A stretch of DNA of 64,000 nt from Streptomyces sp. XY006 (GTDB lineage: Bacteria; Actinomycetota; Actinomycetes; Streptomycetales; Streptomycetaceae): positions 62,001-126,000 of the forward strand of contig NZ_NOKT01000019.1 in assembly GCF_002237655.1 (NCBI RefSeq), given 5' to 3'. The notes under the pieces are model-generated. The model searched no databases and was not told where the DNA came from. It was given only the letters and a program-made list of their open reading frames with translations. Each line of letters begins with the position of its first letter. The stretch's first letter is position 1. This document shows, in pieces, positions 1-7,674 of the stretch. Made by a program: the position numbers and the translations under genes.

Positions 1-401
1 TGGACGACTCCGGCGCGGTGGATGTCGCGCAGCGCCTCGGCGAGTCCGGCAGCGAGTTCGCGCAGCCGGGGCAGTGGGAGCGGGCCGTGCCGGCGGACAT
101 GGGTGCCGAGGTCCGCGCCCGGTATGTAGAGGGTGGCCATCCAGGGGCGGGGCGCGCCGGCGTCCGCGTCCACGACGGGGGCGGTGAAGGCGCCGCTGAC
201 CCGGCGGGCGGCGGCCACCTCACGGCGGAAGCGGGTGCGGAACTCGTCGTCGTCGGCGTACTGGCCGTGCACCACCTTGATGGCCAGGCGCCGGCCGGAG
301 GCCGAGCGGGCGAGGTAGACCACGCCCATGCCGCCGGAGCCGAGGCGGTCCTCGATGCGGTAGCCGCCCACCTCGGGCGGGTCGGAGTCGCGCAGCGCCA
401 T
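1..401 (-). CDS. Serine/threonine protein kinase, N-terminal part (cut by window edge)
   Basis: Open frame of about 133 codons running off the left edge. The start is ATG at 401, preceded by a GGGGGG-rich ribosome site. The frame reads as a Hanks-type kinase: glycine loop GSGGMGVVYLA near residue 22, catalytic lysine in LAIKVVH near residue 43, and an alphaC-type RFRREVAAARRV segment. It ends in HRAGVVH, just where the HRD catalytic loop should begin. It would phosphorylate Ser/Thr at the cytoplasmic face; whether it has a membrane segment and sensor domain cannot be seen. It lies 109 bp downstream of the small membrane gene on the same strand, so co-transcription is possible. Confidence 0.9.
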   Translation of the reverse strand, partial: MALRDSDPPEVGGYRIEDRLGSGGMGVVYLARSASGRRLAIKVVHGQYADDDEFRTRFRREVAAARRVSGAFTAPVVDADAGAPRPWMATLYIPGADLGTHVRRHGPLPLPRLRELAAGLAEALRDIHRAGVV

Positions 402-456
402 CCCCGTACGTTCCCCCCGTCACGTACCGTCCAGTGGTCGGGGCGAGCGTATCCGG

Positions 457-480
457 CCGCGCCGCGGGCTTGCGGCGCGG
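457..480. terminator. GC-rich hairpin between small membrane gene and kinase
   Basis: A perfect 9-bp stem (CCGCGCCGC / GCGGCGCGG) with a 6-nt loop sits between the 64-aa gene and the downstream kinase. There is no U-tract on the minus strand, so it could be a weak terminator, an mRNA processing hairpin or nothing. Confidence 0.3.
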
Positions 481-510
481 GGCTCGGGTGGCGGGGGTCC
501 GTCCCGTGCG

Positions 511-705
511 TCAGAAGCTGATGGAGTTGATCGTCTCCGCTATCGAGTTGAGGAAACGGTTGATCGACGGGGCCATGCCGGTCGAGGCGAGGAAGAAGCC
601 GAAGAGGATCGCCACGATCGCGGGACCTGCCTTGATGGATCCCCCTCTCAGCAACACCACAAGGATGATCGCCAACAGCAGCACCACAGACAGTGAAATG
701 GCCAC
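511..705 (-). CDS. Small conserved-type membrane protein, 64 aa
   Basis: The frame starts at GTG 705 with a GAGGGTG-like ribosome site. It has two hydrophobic stretches, residues about 4-19 (LSVVLLLAIILVVLL) and 27-42 (GPAIVAILFGFFLAST), then a soluble tail ending NSIAETINSISF. Small hydrophobic proteins of this look recur in streptomycetes, but I know no assigned function. It is isolated by about 620 bp of non-coding DNA upstream and lies just before a Ser/Thr kinase gene. It is probably an integral membrane protein; any role is unknown. Confidence 0.7.
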   Translation of the reverse strand: MAISLSVVLLLAIILVVLLRGGSIKAGPAIVAILFGFFLASTGMAPSINRFLNSIAETINSISF

Positions 706-1327
706 AACTGATCACACCCTCGGTCGGTCCGCTCTCCCGGCCCGGGGACGCGACCCCGCGCACCCCGCCAGAACCATCGTGCCACCAACCCGGCCGGGCT
801 ATGCGGCGGCTGACGCATCGACCACCTCCGTGTTGTCCGGACGCGTCCGGGCCGCCCGGGGGCGAGGGCTCAACGACGGGTGCTCGTACGGCATTTCGAT
901 GCGCCACCCGCGCGGGGAATTCGACCGGATCGTTTCCGTCTCCACACAACGCGTTCGCCATTAATTCGAATTGTTGCCAGGGCCTCATCAACGCCCCTGT
1001 GAGGCAACCCCGAAGAGCACCGAAGCGGACATTCCACCAGAGTCGCCTGCTGGTCTTATGCACTGCTTAGTCCGGAAGTATCCCGACAAGCTGGACCTGC
1101 ACGGTGGACACCATCCGTCACTGGGCGGTGTGTTGGCCATCACTCCGGTGGCGATGTCAACTACCCGAAATCCGGGGTACCCGGAGCGAATAGCCAGGAT
1201 TCACATCCGGCGTTTTACGAATAGCTGCAGGGAACGCTAGGGTGCCTCAGATGTTCCACGCTGCCTCGTCCCCCGTAAGCGCAGCGAGGTCCCGGATCGT
1301 CTCCCCGAGCTCCTGGTGGGAGGGTCT
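706..1327. other. Non-coding interval, about 620 bp
   Basis: No convincing gene. The part from about 940 to 1250 is clearly less GC-rich than its surroundings and lacks streptomycete third-position bias in all frames. It must hold the divergent promoters of the 64-aa gene and of the acyltransferase. I saw no tRNA fold, strong palindrome or known riboswitch. Confidence 0.6.
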
Positions 1328-2542
1328 GTGACGAACTCGCTGCGACCGAACGGCGACCGCAAGGCGCCACTTCCCCCGGCCCGGCCACCGGCCGACGGAG
1401 TGCCGAGCCCGCGCTCGCCGCACAGCCCGCAGAAGAAGCAGAACGGCAAGCAGCGCGACGCGTTCTTCGACAACGCCAAGTACCTCGCGATCGTGCTGGT
1501 GGCCATGGGCCACGCCTGGGAACCGCTCAAGGGCGACAGCCGCATACTCGAGGCCGCGTACCAGGTCGTCTACGCGTTCCACATGCCGGCGTTCATCATC
1601 ATCTCCGGCTACTTCTCCCGCAGTTTCGACATGCGGCCCGACCGGCTGAAGCGCCTGATCACCGGCGTCGCCGTGCCGTACATCGTCTTCGAGACGGCCT
1701 ACCCGCTCTTCAAGCGCTGGATCGACGAGGACCCGGGCCAGGACATCAGCCTGCTCGATCCCTGGTACCTCACCTGGTTCCTGGTCGCGCTGTTCGTCTG
1801 GCGGCTGACCACCCCCGTCTGGAAGCTGGCCCGCTGGCCCCTGCCGCTCGCGCTCGGTCTCGCCATGCTGGCGACCGTCAGCCCCTCGATCGGGGACGAC
1901 CTCGACCTCCAGCGTGTGCTGCAGTTCCTGCCGTTCTTCGTGCTGGGCCTGTCGATGAAGCCCGAGCACTTCCACATGGTGCGCCGCCGCTCGGTGCGGA
2001 TCGCCTCGGTGCCCGTGTTCGCGGCGGCGCTGGCCGTCAGCTGGTGGGCGGTGCCGCGCATGAACACCGCGTGGTTCTACCACCGCGACTCCGCGCAGGA
2101 GCTGGGCGCCCCGTGGTGGACCGGCCCGGTGATGGTGCTGGCGCTGTTCGGCTGCTCCCTGGTGCTGACCGCGTGCTTCTTCGCCTGGGTGCCGCGCCGC
2201 CACATGTGGTTCACCGCCCTCGGCGCCGGCACGCTCTACGGCTACCTGCTGCACGGCTTCCTGGTGAAGGCCGGCGACTACCAGGGCTGGTTCGAGGCCT
2301 CCTGGCTCCAGCACCCGGCCGGCCAGATCGCCGTGACCGTCCTCGCGGCCGCCGTCGTCACGGTGCTGTGCACCAAGCCGGTGCAGCGCATGTTCCGGTT
2401 CGCGATGGAACCGAAGATGGAGTGGGCCTTCAAGCGGGACGCGGCCGAGCTCGCCCGCGAGCGCCAGAGCGCCGAGCGGCGCGAGCGCGAGCGTGAGCGC
2501 GAGGGTGAGCGCGAGGGTGAGCGCGAGAAGGTCGACGCCTGA
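1328..2542 (+). CDS. Acyltransferase 3 family membrane protein
   Basis: 404 aa from GTG 1328, which has GGGAGGG five bases upstream; an in-frame GTG 12 bp earlier lacks a site. After a 40-residue Pro/Lys-rich cytoplasmic lead comes RDAFFDNAKYLAIVLVAMGHAW, the acyltransferase-3 opening with its conserved His. FHMPAFIIISGYFS follows, then about ten hydrophobic segments. Such proteins O-acylate sugars, lipids or cell-wall polymers at the membrane; the substrate cannot be told. The C-terminus is a highly charged helix built from Glu-Arg repeats coded by four 12-bp units. It stands alone, facing the convergent HD gene 21 bp away. Confidence 0.85.
   Translation: MTNSLRPNGDRKAPLPPARPPADGVPSPRSPHSPQKKQNGKQRDAFFDNAKYLAIVLVAMGHAWEPLKGDSRILEAAYQVVYAFHMPAFIIISGYFSRSFDMRPDRLKRLITGVAVPYIVFETAYPLFKRWIDEDPGQDISLLDPWYLTWFLVALFVWRLTTPVWKLARWPLPLALGLAMLATVSPSIGDDLDLQRVLQFLPFFVLGLSMKPEHFHMVRRRSVRIASVPVFAAALAVSWWAVPRMNTAWFYHRDSAQELGAPWWTGPVMVLALFGCSLVLTACFFAWVPRRHMWFTALGAGTLYGYLLHGFLVKAGDYQGWFEASWLQHPAGQIAVTVLAAAVVTVLCTKPVQRMFRFAMEPKMEWAFKRDAAELARERQSAERREREREREGEREGEREKVDA
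2483..2530 (+). repeat. 12-bp tandem repeat, four units, in acyltransferase 3' end
   Basis: Units read gagcgcgagcgt, gagcgcgagggt (twice) and gagcgcgagaag. They encode the ER/EREG-rich C-terminal tail directly before the stop codon. Confidence 0.85.
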
Positions 2543-2563
2543 CCCTCACCCGGCTCACCCCGC

Positions 2564-3025
2564 TCAGCCGGCCAGACCGAGAAGTGCGCGCATCCGCGCG
2601 TACTTCTCGGTCAGTCTTTTACGGGTCGCCGCGTCGAGGACCGCGAGGCGCGCCGGGTCCGCGTTGTGCGCCAGGTCCGCCTCCTTCACCAGCAGCGCGC
2701 CGGGCGTGGCCAGGATGCGGGCCGCGTACGCCTCGGGCGGCTCGCCCGGCCGCTTGGTGAGCGCACGCACGATGTCCTTCGTCCGGCTGCTCAGCGCCGC
2801 CTCGCGCAGCCACTGGGCCGGCAGGGCGTCGTCCTCGACAGCGTCGTGCAGCCAGGCCGCCGCGATCTGCTCCTCGTCGCCGCCGCGGGCCCGGACGCCC
2901 TCGGCGACGGCCCGCAGATGCTCCTCGTACGGCCGTCCGGCCTTGTCCGTCTGGCCGCGGTGCGCGGCACGGGCGGTGGCCTCGACCTCGGCCGTGGTCA
3001 GCGGGGTTCGGGGTGAGTCCGTCAC
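2564..3025 (-). CDS. Small HD-domain hydrolase, similar to the RelA/SpoT hydrolase half
   Basis: 153 aa. Motifs are AHRGQTDKAGRPYEEHLRAVA near residue 20, AAWLHDAVED near 60 (the HD pair) and KEADLAHNAD near 123. Their spacing is that of the ppGpp hydrolase domain of RelA/SpoT and of stand-alone small alarmone hydrolases (MESH1-like). No synthetase, TGS or ACT part is present. The gene starts 32 bp after the SpoIIE-type phosphatase stop on the same strand, so the two are probably one transcript. It may hydrolyse (p)ppGpp or another nucleotide. Similarity to MESH1 is read by eye and the activity is inferred. Confidence 0.75.
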   Translation of the reverse strand: MTDSPRTPLTTAEVEATARAAHRGQTDKAGRPYEEHLRAVAEGVRARGGDEEQIAAAWLHDAVEDDALPAQWLREAALSSRTKDIVRALTKRPGEPPEAYAARILATPGALLVKEADLAHNADPARLAVLDAATRKRLTEKYARMRALLGLAG

Positions 3026-3057
3026 GGCTCCAGTGTGCCCCGAGGGGCGACGGCGCC

Positions 3058-4236
3058 TCAGCGGGTCGCGGCGGCCGTGGGGCCCTCACGGCAGATCAGC
3101 AGCAGGGCCCGGTCGTCGTTGACGTCCTTGGCGACCGCCTCGATGAGGTGCCAGGCGGCGCCGTGGAAGCCGCCGGCCACATAGCGGTCGGCCTCGCCGG
3201 TGAGGCGGTCGATGCCCTCGACGATGTCGCGGTCGGAGGTCTCCACCAGGCCGTCCGTGAACAGCATCAGCACGTCGCCGGGGCGCAGCGAGCCCTTCAC
3301 CGGGTCGAACTGGGCGCCGTCGTAGACCCCGAGGAGCGGGCCCTCCGCCGCCTTCTCCTCCCAGCGGCCGGTGCCGGCGCTGAGCTGCAGCCCCGGCGGG
3401 TGGCCCGCGGAGTAGAGCTCGTAGTCGCCGGAGTCCAGGTCCAGGACCAGGTGGATGGAGGTGGCGAAGCCCTCGTCCCAGTCCTGGCGGAGCAGATAGC
3501 CGTTGGCGGCCGGCAGGAAGGCGTGCGGCGGCAGGGAGCCGAGCAGACCGCCGAAGGCGCCGGACAGCAGCAGCGCGCGGGAGCCCGCGTCCATGCCCTT
3601 GCCGGAGACGTCGGTGAGGACGACCTCCAGGGTGCGGCCGCCGTTGGTCCGGGCCGCCACCACGAAGTCGCCCGAGAAGGACTGGCCGCCCGCCGGGCGC
3701 AGGGCCATCTCGCGGTGCCAGCCGTCCGGCAGGCCGGGCAGCTTGCTCTGTACCCGGATGCGTTCTCGCAGGTCGAACAGCATGGTGCCGCCGCGCCGCC
3801 AGGGCACGCCGACCCGGCTGCGGAACTGCGCCAGCAGCAGTCCGAAGAAGCCGCAGGCCGCGACCACCAGCACCACGCCGGGAGTGACCCGGGACGGGCC
3901 CTCCGTGTAGGGGCCGAGCTGCACCGACTCCACGATCAGCGCCGTGGCGGCCGCCGCATACAGGCCGAGCAGGCTCGCCGGGCGCAGCAGCAGGCCGCCC
4001 ACGACGACCGGCAGGACCAGCGCGGCCGGGGAGAACCACACCGAGTTGGCCAGCGTCGCCGCCGCGATCACCGGGACCATCAGGAGCAGACCGGCCAGGG
4101 CGATCCAGTCCGAGCCGTCCCCGCGGAAGTAGTCCACGGCGGCGCGGCGCACGCCGACGCGGGCCCGGTGCCACTGCTTCTTCAACCGGGCCGTGAACGT
4201 CTCGGCTTCCGCGCGCCGCTCTCGTCCTGATGCCAT
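3058..4236 (-). CDS. Membrane-bound SpoIIE-type PP2C protein phosphatase
   Basis: 392 aa. Four hydrophobic segments occupy roughly residues 45-145. A PPM/SpoIIE catalytic domain follows, with SGDFVV, LTDVSGKGMDA, LFTDGLVE and a final DVNDDRALLLI carrying the metal-binding aspartates. Such proteins dephosphorylate Ser/Thr on anti-anti-sigma factors or similar targets in partner-switch pathways. No anti-sigma kinase is adjacent, so the partner lies elsewhere. It is upstream of, and probably co-transcribed with, the small HD gene. A TAGGGT -10-like box lies 9 nt before ATG 4236. Confidence 0.88.
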   Translation of the reverse strand: MASGRERRAEAETFTARLKKQWHRARVGVRRAAVDYFRGDGSDWIALAGLLLMVPVIAAATLANSVWFSPAALVLPVVVGGLLLRPASLLGLYAAAATALIVESVQLGPYTEGPSRVTPGVVLVVAACGFFGLLLAQFRSRVGVPWRRGGTMLFDLRERIRVQSKLPGLPDGWHREMALRPAGGQSFSGDFVVAARTNGGRTLEVVLTDVSGKGMDAGSRALLLSGAFGGLLGSLPPHAFLPAANGYLLRQDWDEGFATSIHLVLDLDSGDYELYSAGHPPGLQLSAGTGRWEEKAAEGPLLGVYDGAQFDPVKGSLRPGDVLMLFTDGLVETSDRDIVEGIDRLTGEADRYVAGGFHGAAWHLIEAVAKDVNDDRALLLICREGPTAAATR

Positions 4237-4398
4237 TAGTTCGGGACCCTATCCATCGGACCTGCCCCTTGGCACGGGAGGTCCCACTTGTCCCCCGTCC
4301 GAGGGCGCACTTCACAGTGAACGTCACCGCGCGCCGGCCCGTCGTCGCCCGGGAGAAATTCCCTCGCTCGTCCCGCATTGCCCTGGTAGGCATGGCCC

Positions 4399-5691
4399 AT
4401 GGCGACTGACGCGACGGCAGCGACCGGCTCTTCGGCCGAGCTACGGGTGCTCCGGCAGGACGAATGGGACAAGTGGTACGACACCCTGCTTCGGGGCTTC
4501 GGCGGAGTGCCGGAGTCCGCGGAGGAGCGGGAGTTGTGGAACGCGCTGACCGAGTACGACCGTTCACTCGGCGCGTGGGTCGGGGACGAGTGCGTGGGGA
4601 CGGCCGGGGCGTTCAGTTTCCGGCTGACCGTGCCCGGAGGGGCGTCGGTGCCGGCCGCGGGCGTGACGATGGTGAGCGTGGCCGCCACGCACCGCCGCCG
4701 CGGGGTGCTGACGTCGATGATGCGCCGGCAACTGGACGACGTACGCGCCTGGGGCGAGCCGCTGGCGGTGCTCACGGCCAGCGAGCCGGCGATCTACGGC
4801 CGGTTCGGGTACGGCAACGCGACCTTCCACTTGAACACCGAGATCGACACCAGCCGGGTGCGGTTGTCGGTGCCGCCCGGCACGGACGACGTACGGCTGC
4901 GGTACGCCGCCCCGGCCGACGTGCTCGACGCGTGCGAGGCGGTGTACGCCCGGCTCGTGCCGACGCGGCCCGGGATGCTCGCGCGGCGGCCCGGCTGGGA
5001 GCGGCTCGGGGTGCTCGATCCGGAGAGCGAGCGGGGCGGGGCCTCTCCGCTGCTGTGCGTCGTCGCCGAGCGGGACGGCGAGACGGTCGGGTACGCCCGG
5101 TACCGGATCAAGCCGGAGTGGGAGACCGCCGGGCCGAACGGCACGGTGATCGTGGAGAGCCTGGCCGCGCTGGACCCCGCGGCGGACGCGGCGCTGTGGC
5201 GCTTCCTGTTCGACGTCGACCTGACGTCGAAGGTGGTGGCGCGGGGACGGCCGGTCGACGACGCGTGGCAGTACCTGGTGTCCGACATACGGCGGTGCCT
5301 GCCGCGGCTGCGGGACTCGCTGTACGTCCGTCCGGTCGAGGTGGGGGCCGCGCTGGAGGCGCGGACGTATCAGACGCCGGTGGACGTGGTGTTCGAGGTG
5401 GAGGACGCGTTCTGCCCCTGGAACGCCGGGCGTTGGCGGCTCAGCGGGGACCAGAAGGGGGCGTCCTGCGAGCGCACGGCCGACGCGGCGGATGTCGTGC
5501 TGTCCGTGCGGGAGTTGGGGGCGGCGTATCTCGGGGGCGTGTCGCTGGCCTCGCTGGGGGCGGCGGGGCGGGTGCGGGAGGTACGGCGGGGGGCGCTGGC
5601 CGAGGCGTCACTGGGGTTCGGCGGTGGCGGCGGGGTCGGCGGGGTCGGCGGGGGTGCCGGCCTGGCGCCGTGGTTGCCGCACGGGTTCTGA
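4399..5691 (+). CDS. Eis-like GNAT N-acetyltransferase with SCP2-like C-terminal domain
   Basis: 430 aa. The tripartite Eis architecture is visible. The N-terminal GNAT has VSVAATHRRRGVLTSMM (acetyl-CoA P-loop, near residue 95-110) and TASEPAIYGRFGYG. A second GNAT-like domain follows, then a sterol-carrier-like domain with CERTADAADVVLSVRELGAAYLGG. The chain ends in Phe, as in characterised Eis enzymes where the C-terminal carboxylate is catalytic. Eis proteins acetylate aminoglycosides and other amines at several positions; the native substrate is not predictable. ATG 4399 lies 6 nt after TAGGCA, so the mRNA may be leaderless. A Gly-rich linker lies near residues 405-420. Confidence 0.88.
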   Translation: MATDATAATGSSAELRVLRQDEWDKWYDTLLRGFGGVPESAEERELWNALTEYDRSLGAWVGDECVGTAGAFSFRLTVPGGASVPAAGVTMVSVAATHRRRGVLTSMMRRQLDDVRAWGEPLAVLTASEPAIYGRFGYGNATFHLNTEIDTSRVRLSVPPGTDDVRLRYAAPADVLDACEAVYARLVPTRPGMLARRPGWERLGVLDPESERGGASPLLCVVAERDGETVGYARYRIKPEWETAGPNGTVIVESLAALDPAADAALWRFLFDVDLTSKVVARGRPVDDAWQYLVSDIRRCLPRLRDSLYVRPVEVGAALEARTYQTPVDVVFEVEDAFCPWNAGRWRLSGDQKGASCERTADAADVVLSVRELGAAYLGGVSLASLGAAGRVREVRRGALAEASLGFGGGGGVGGVGGGAGLAPWLPHGF

Positions 5692-5782
5692 GAGGCGGTG
5701 GGTTCCGGGTGGCGGCGGCCGTGAGTGCGGCGGCCGTCTCCCGGGCCCTCCCGGCTCCGGGCCGGCTCGGCTTCGTGGCAGG

Positions 5783-6592
5783 TCAGGGGCGCTGGCAGGT
5801 GGGGCACCAGAAGAGATTGCGGGCGGCGAGGTCGGCGGTGCGGATCTCGCCGCCACAGATGTGGCAGGGCAAGTCGGCCCTGCGGTAGACGTACACCTCG
5901 CCGCCGTGGTCGTCCACGCGGGGCGGACGGCCCATCGCCTCCGGGGTGTGCTCCGGGCGGACCGTGTCGATGCGGTTGTTGCGGACGCCCTCGCGCATGA
6001 GGGCGACGAGGTCGGTCCAGATCGCGTGCCACTCGGCGGGGGTGATGTCCTTGCCGGGCCGGTACGGGTCGATGTTGTGCCGGAACAGTACCTCCGCGCG
6101 GTAGACGTTTCCGACGCCCGCGACGACCTTCTGGTCCATGAGGAGGGCGGCGATCGTCGTACGGCTGCGGGCTATGCGGCGGTAGGCGATGTCCGGGTCG
6201 GCGTCGTCACGGAGGGGGTCGGGGCCGAGGCGGTCGTGTATCGCCCGCTTCTCCGGGGGTGTGATCAGGGCGCAGGTGGTGGGGCCGCGGAGGTCGACGT
6301 AGGCCGTGTCGCCGGCGAGGCGCAGGCGGACGGTGTCGGTGGGCGGGGGTGCGGGGGCCGGGCCCGCGGTGACCTTGCCGAAGAGGCCGAGGTGGATGTG
6401 GACCCAGTGGGTTTCGCCGAAGCCGAGGAAGAGGTGTTTGCCGTGGGCGTCCGTGGCGGTCAGTTCCGTGCCGGTGAGGAGGGTGGCGGCGGGGGTGAAT
6501 CTGCCCTGGGGGCTGGTGACGTGGGGGGTGGTGCCGCGGAAGGCTGTGGCGTAGTCCTGGGCGAGGCGGTGGATGGTGTGGCCTTCGGGCAC
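5783..6592 (-). CDS. Nei/Fpg-family DNA glycosylase/AP lyase
   Basis: 269 aa from GTG 6592, giving the N-terminal PEGHT whose Pro and Glu are the catalytic residues of this family after Met removal. The H2TH region contains VVAGVGNVYRAEVLFRHNIDPYRPGKDI. The C-terminus is a zinc finger, CHICGG...CPTC. It excises oxidised bases in base-excision repair. It is downstream of rpiB on the same strand across a repeat-rich 319-bp gap, so it may have its own promoter. Confidence 0.92.
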   Translation of the reverse strand: MPEGHTIHRLAQDYATAFRGTTPHVTSPQGRFTPAATLLTGTELTATDAHGKHLFLGFGETHWVHIHLGLFGKVTAGPAPAPPPTDTVRLRLAGDTAYVDLRGPTTCALITPPEKRAIHDRLGPDPLRDDADPDIAYRRIARSRTTIAALLMDQKVVAGVGNVYRAEVLFRHNIDPYRPGKDITPAEWHAIWTDLVALMREGVRNNRIDTVRPEHTPEAMGRPPRVDDHGGEVYVYRRADLPCHICGGEIRTADLAARNLFWCPTCQRP

Positions 6593-6911
6593 GGTGTGGC
6601 TTTCTGTGGTGTGTGACGGTTTTGCCCACCCGCCCGCCCGACACGGTCGGGTCAGGGGCCCGGCTCGACCCGGGGCTCCGCCCCGGACCCCGGTTTTGCC
6701 CACCCGCCCACCCGACACGGTTGGGGATGGGCCCGGCTCGATTCGGGGCTCCGCCCCGGGCCCCGGGTTCGCCCACCCACCCGCCCGACACGGTTGGGGG
6801 GTGGGTCCGGCTCGTTCCGGGGCTCCGCCCCGGGCCCCGGCGGGGACTTCGTCCCCTGCACCCCTCTCGGGGCTCCGCCCCGGACCCGGGCCGGGGTCTG
6901 CCCGGCCGTTG
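6593..6911. other. Repeat-filled gap between rpiB and the glycosylase
   Basis: 319 bp with no credible gene. It holds the 74-bp tandem repeats described separately. At 6841-6890 there are further short hairpins of GGGGC-TCC-GCCCC type that could stop or stabilise the rpiB transcript. Confidence 0.6.
6618..6840. repeat. Imperfect tandem repeat, three units of about 74 bp
   Basis: Each unit holds tttgcccaccc, a gacacggt stretch, a cggctcg stretch and the perfect hairpin ggggc-tcc-gcccc. Units begin near 6620, 6694 and 6767. A fourth hairpin copy alone follows at about 6868-6882. Confidence 0.85.
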
Positions 6912-7397
6912 TTACTGCTGGGGGTGGTGCGGGGGGATCGGGGGGAGGTCTGCGGTCGTTTCGTAGGACGACAGCATGTCGATGCGGCGGATGTGACGTT
7001 CGTCACCGGAGAACGGGGTGTTCAGGAACACCTCGACGAACTTGGTCGCCTCGTCCTGGGAGTGCATGCGAGCGCCGACGGCGACGACGTTGGCGTTGTT
7101 GTGCTGGCGGCCGAGGGACGCCGTCTCCTCGCTCCAGGCGAGGGCCGCGCGGACGCCCTTGACCTTGTTCGCGGCGATCTGCTCGCCGTTGCCGGAGCCG
7201 CCGATGACGATGCCGAGGGAGTCGGGGTCCGCGGCCGTGCGCTCCGCGGCGCGCAGGCAGAACGGCGGGTAGTCGTCCTGGGCGTCGTAGATGTGCGGGC
7301 CGCAGTCGACGGGGTCGTGGCCCGCCTCCTTCAGCCACTCGACGAGGTGGTTCTTCAGTTCGTAGCCGGCATGGTCCGAGCCGAGGTACACGCGCAT
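6912..7397 (-). CDS. rpiB: Ribose-5-phosphate isomerase B
   Basis: 161 aa from ATG 7397. The N-terminus MRVYLGSDHAGYELK and the internal GGSGNGEQIAANKVKGVRAALAW are typical of the RpiB/LacAB family. The Glu of SGNGE stands where actinobacterial RpiB enzymes use Glu as catalytic base. HNNANVVAVGARMH follows. It interconverts ribose 5-phosphate and ribulose 5-phosphate in the pentose phosphate pathway. The C-terminus ends in a His/Pro/Gln-rich tail. Transcription runs toward the glycosylase gene. Confidence 0.95.
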   Translation of the reverse strand: MRVYLGSDHAGYELKNHLVEWLKEAGHDPVDCGPHIYDAQDDYPPFCLRAAERTAADPDSLGIVIGGSGNGEQIAANKVKGVRAALAWSEETASLGRQHNNANVVAVGARMHSQDEATKFVEVFLNTPFSGDERHIRRIDMLSSYETTADLPPIPPHHPQQ

Positions 7398-7612
7398 GGG
7401 ACGAGTGTGACACGGGTGTTTCGGGGCAGGCGCGCGGGGTGGCGCTCCGGAAAAGGCCAGGAAAATGTGAGCCGCATTACGGAAGATCAGGAAAACCTCA
7501 AGTAACAATCTGGATTCAAAGGTTCTCCTCAACGTTCACCTCCGATTCACTGGACCGGCTCGTACACCGCTCGTACGGGTCCCCGTACACCGTCATGCCG
7601 CGACACACCCCG

Positions 7613-7639
7613 TTCGTACGGCGTGTGCGGTTCGTACGG
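7613..7639 (+). promoter_or_regulatory. Direct repeat TTCGTACGG upstream of amino-acid permease
   Basis: Two identical 9-mers (7613-7621 and 7631-7639) are spaced 18 bp start to start, 36 bp before the permease ATG. A TACGGG/CCCGTA inverted pair lies nearby at about 7573-7587. The arrangement suggests a regulator binding on one DNA face; the regulator is unknown. Confidence 0.4.
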
Positions 7640-7674
7640 AAGTACCGCTCCCCGGCGCAAAGGAAATCCGTTCC

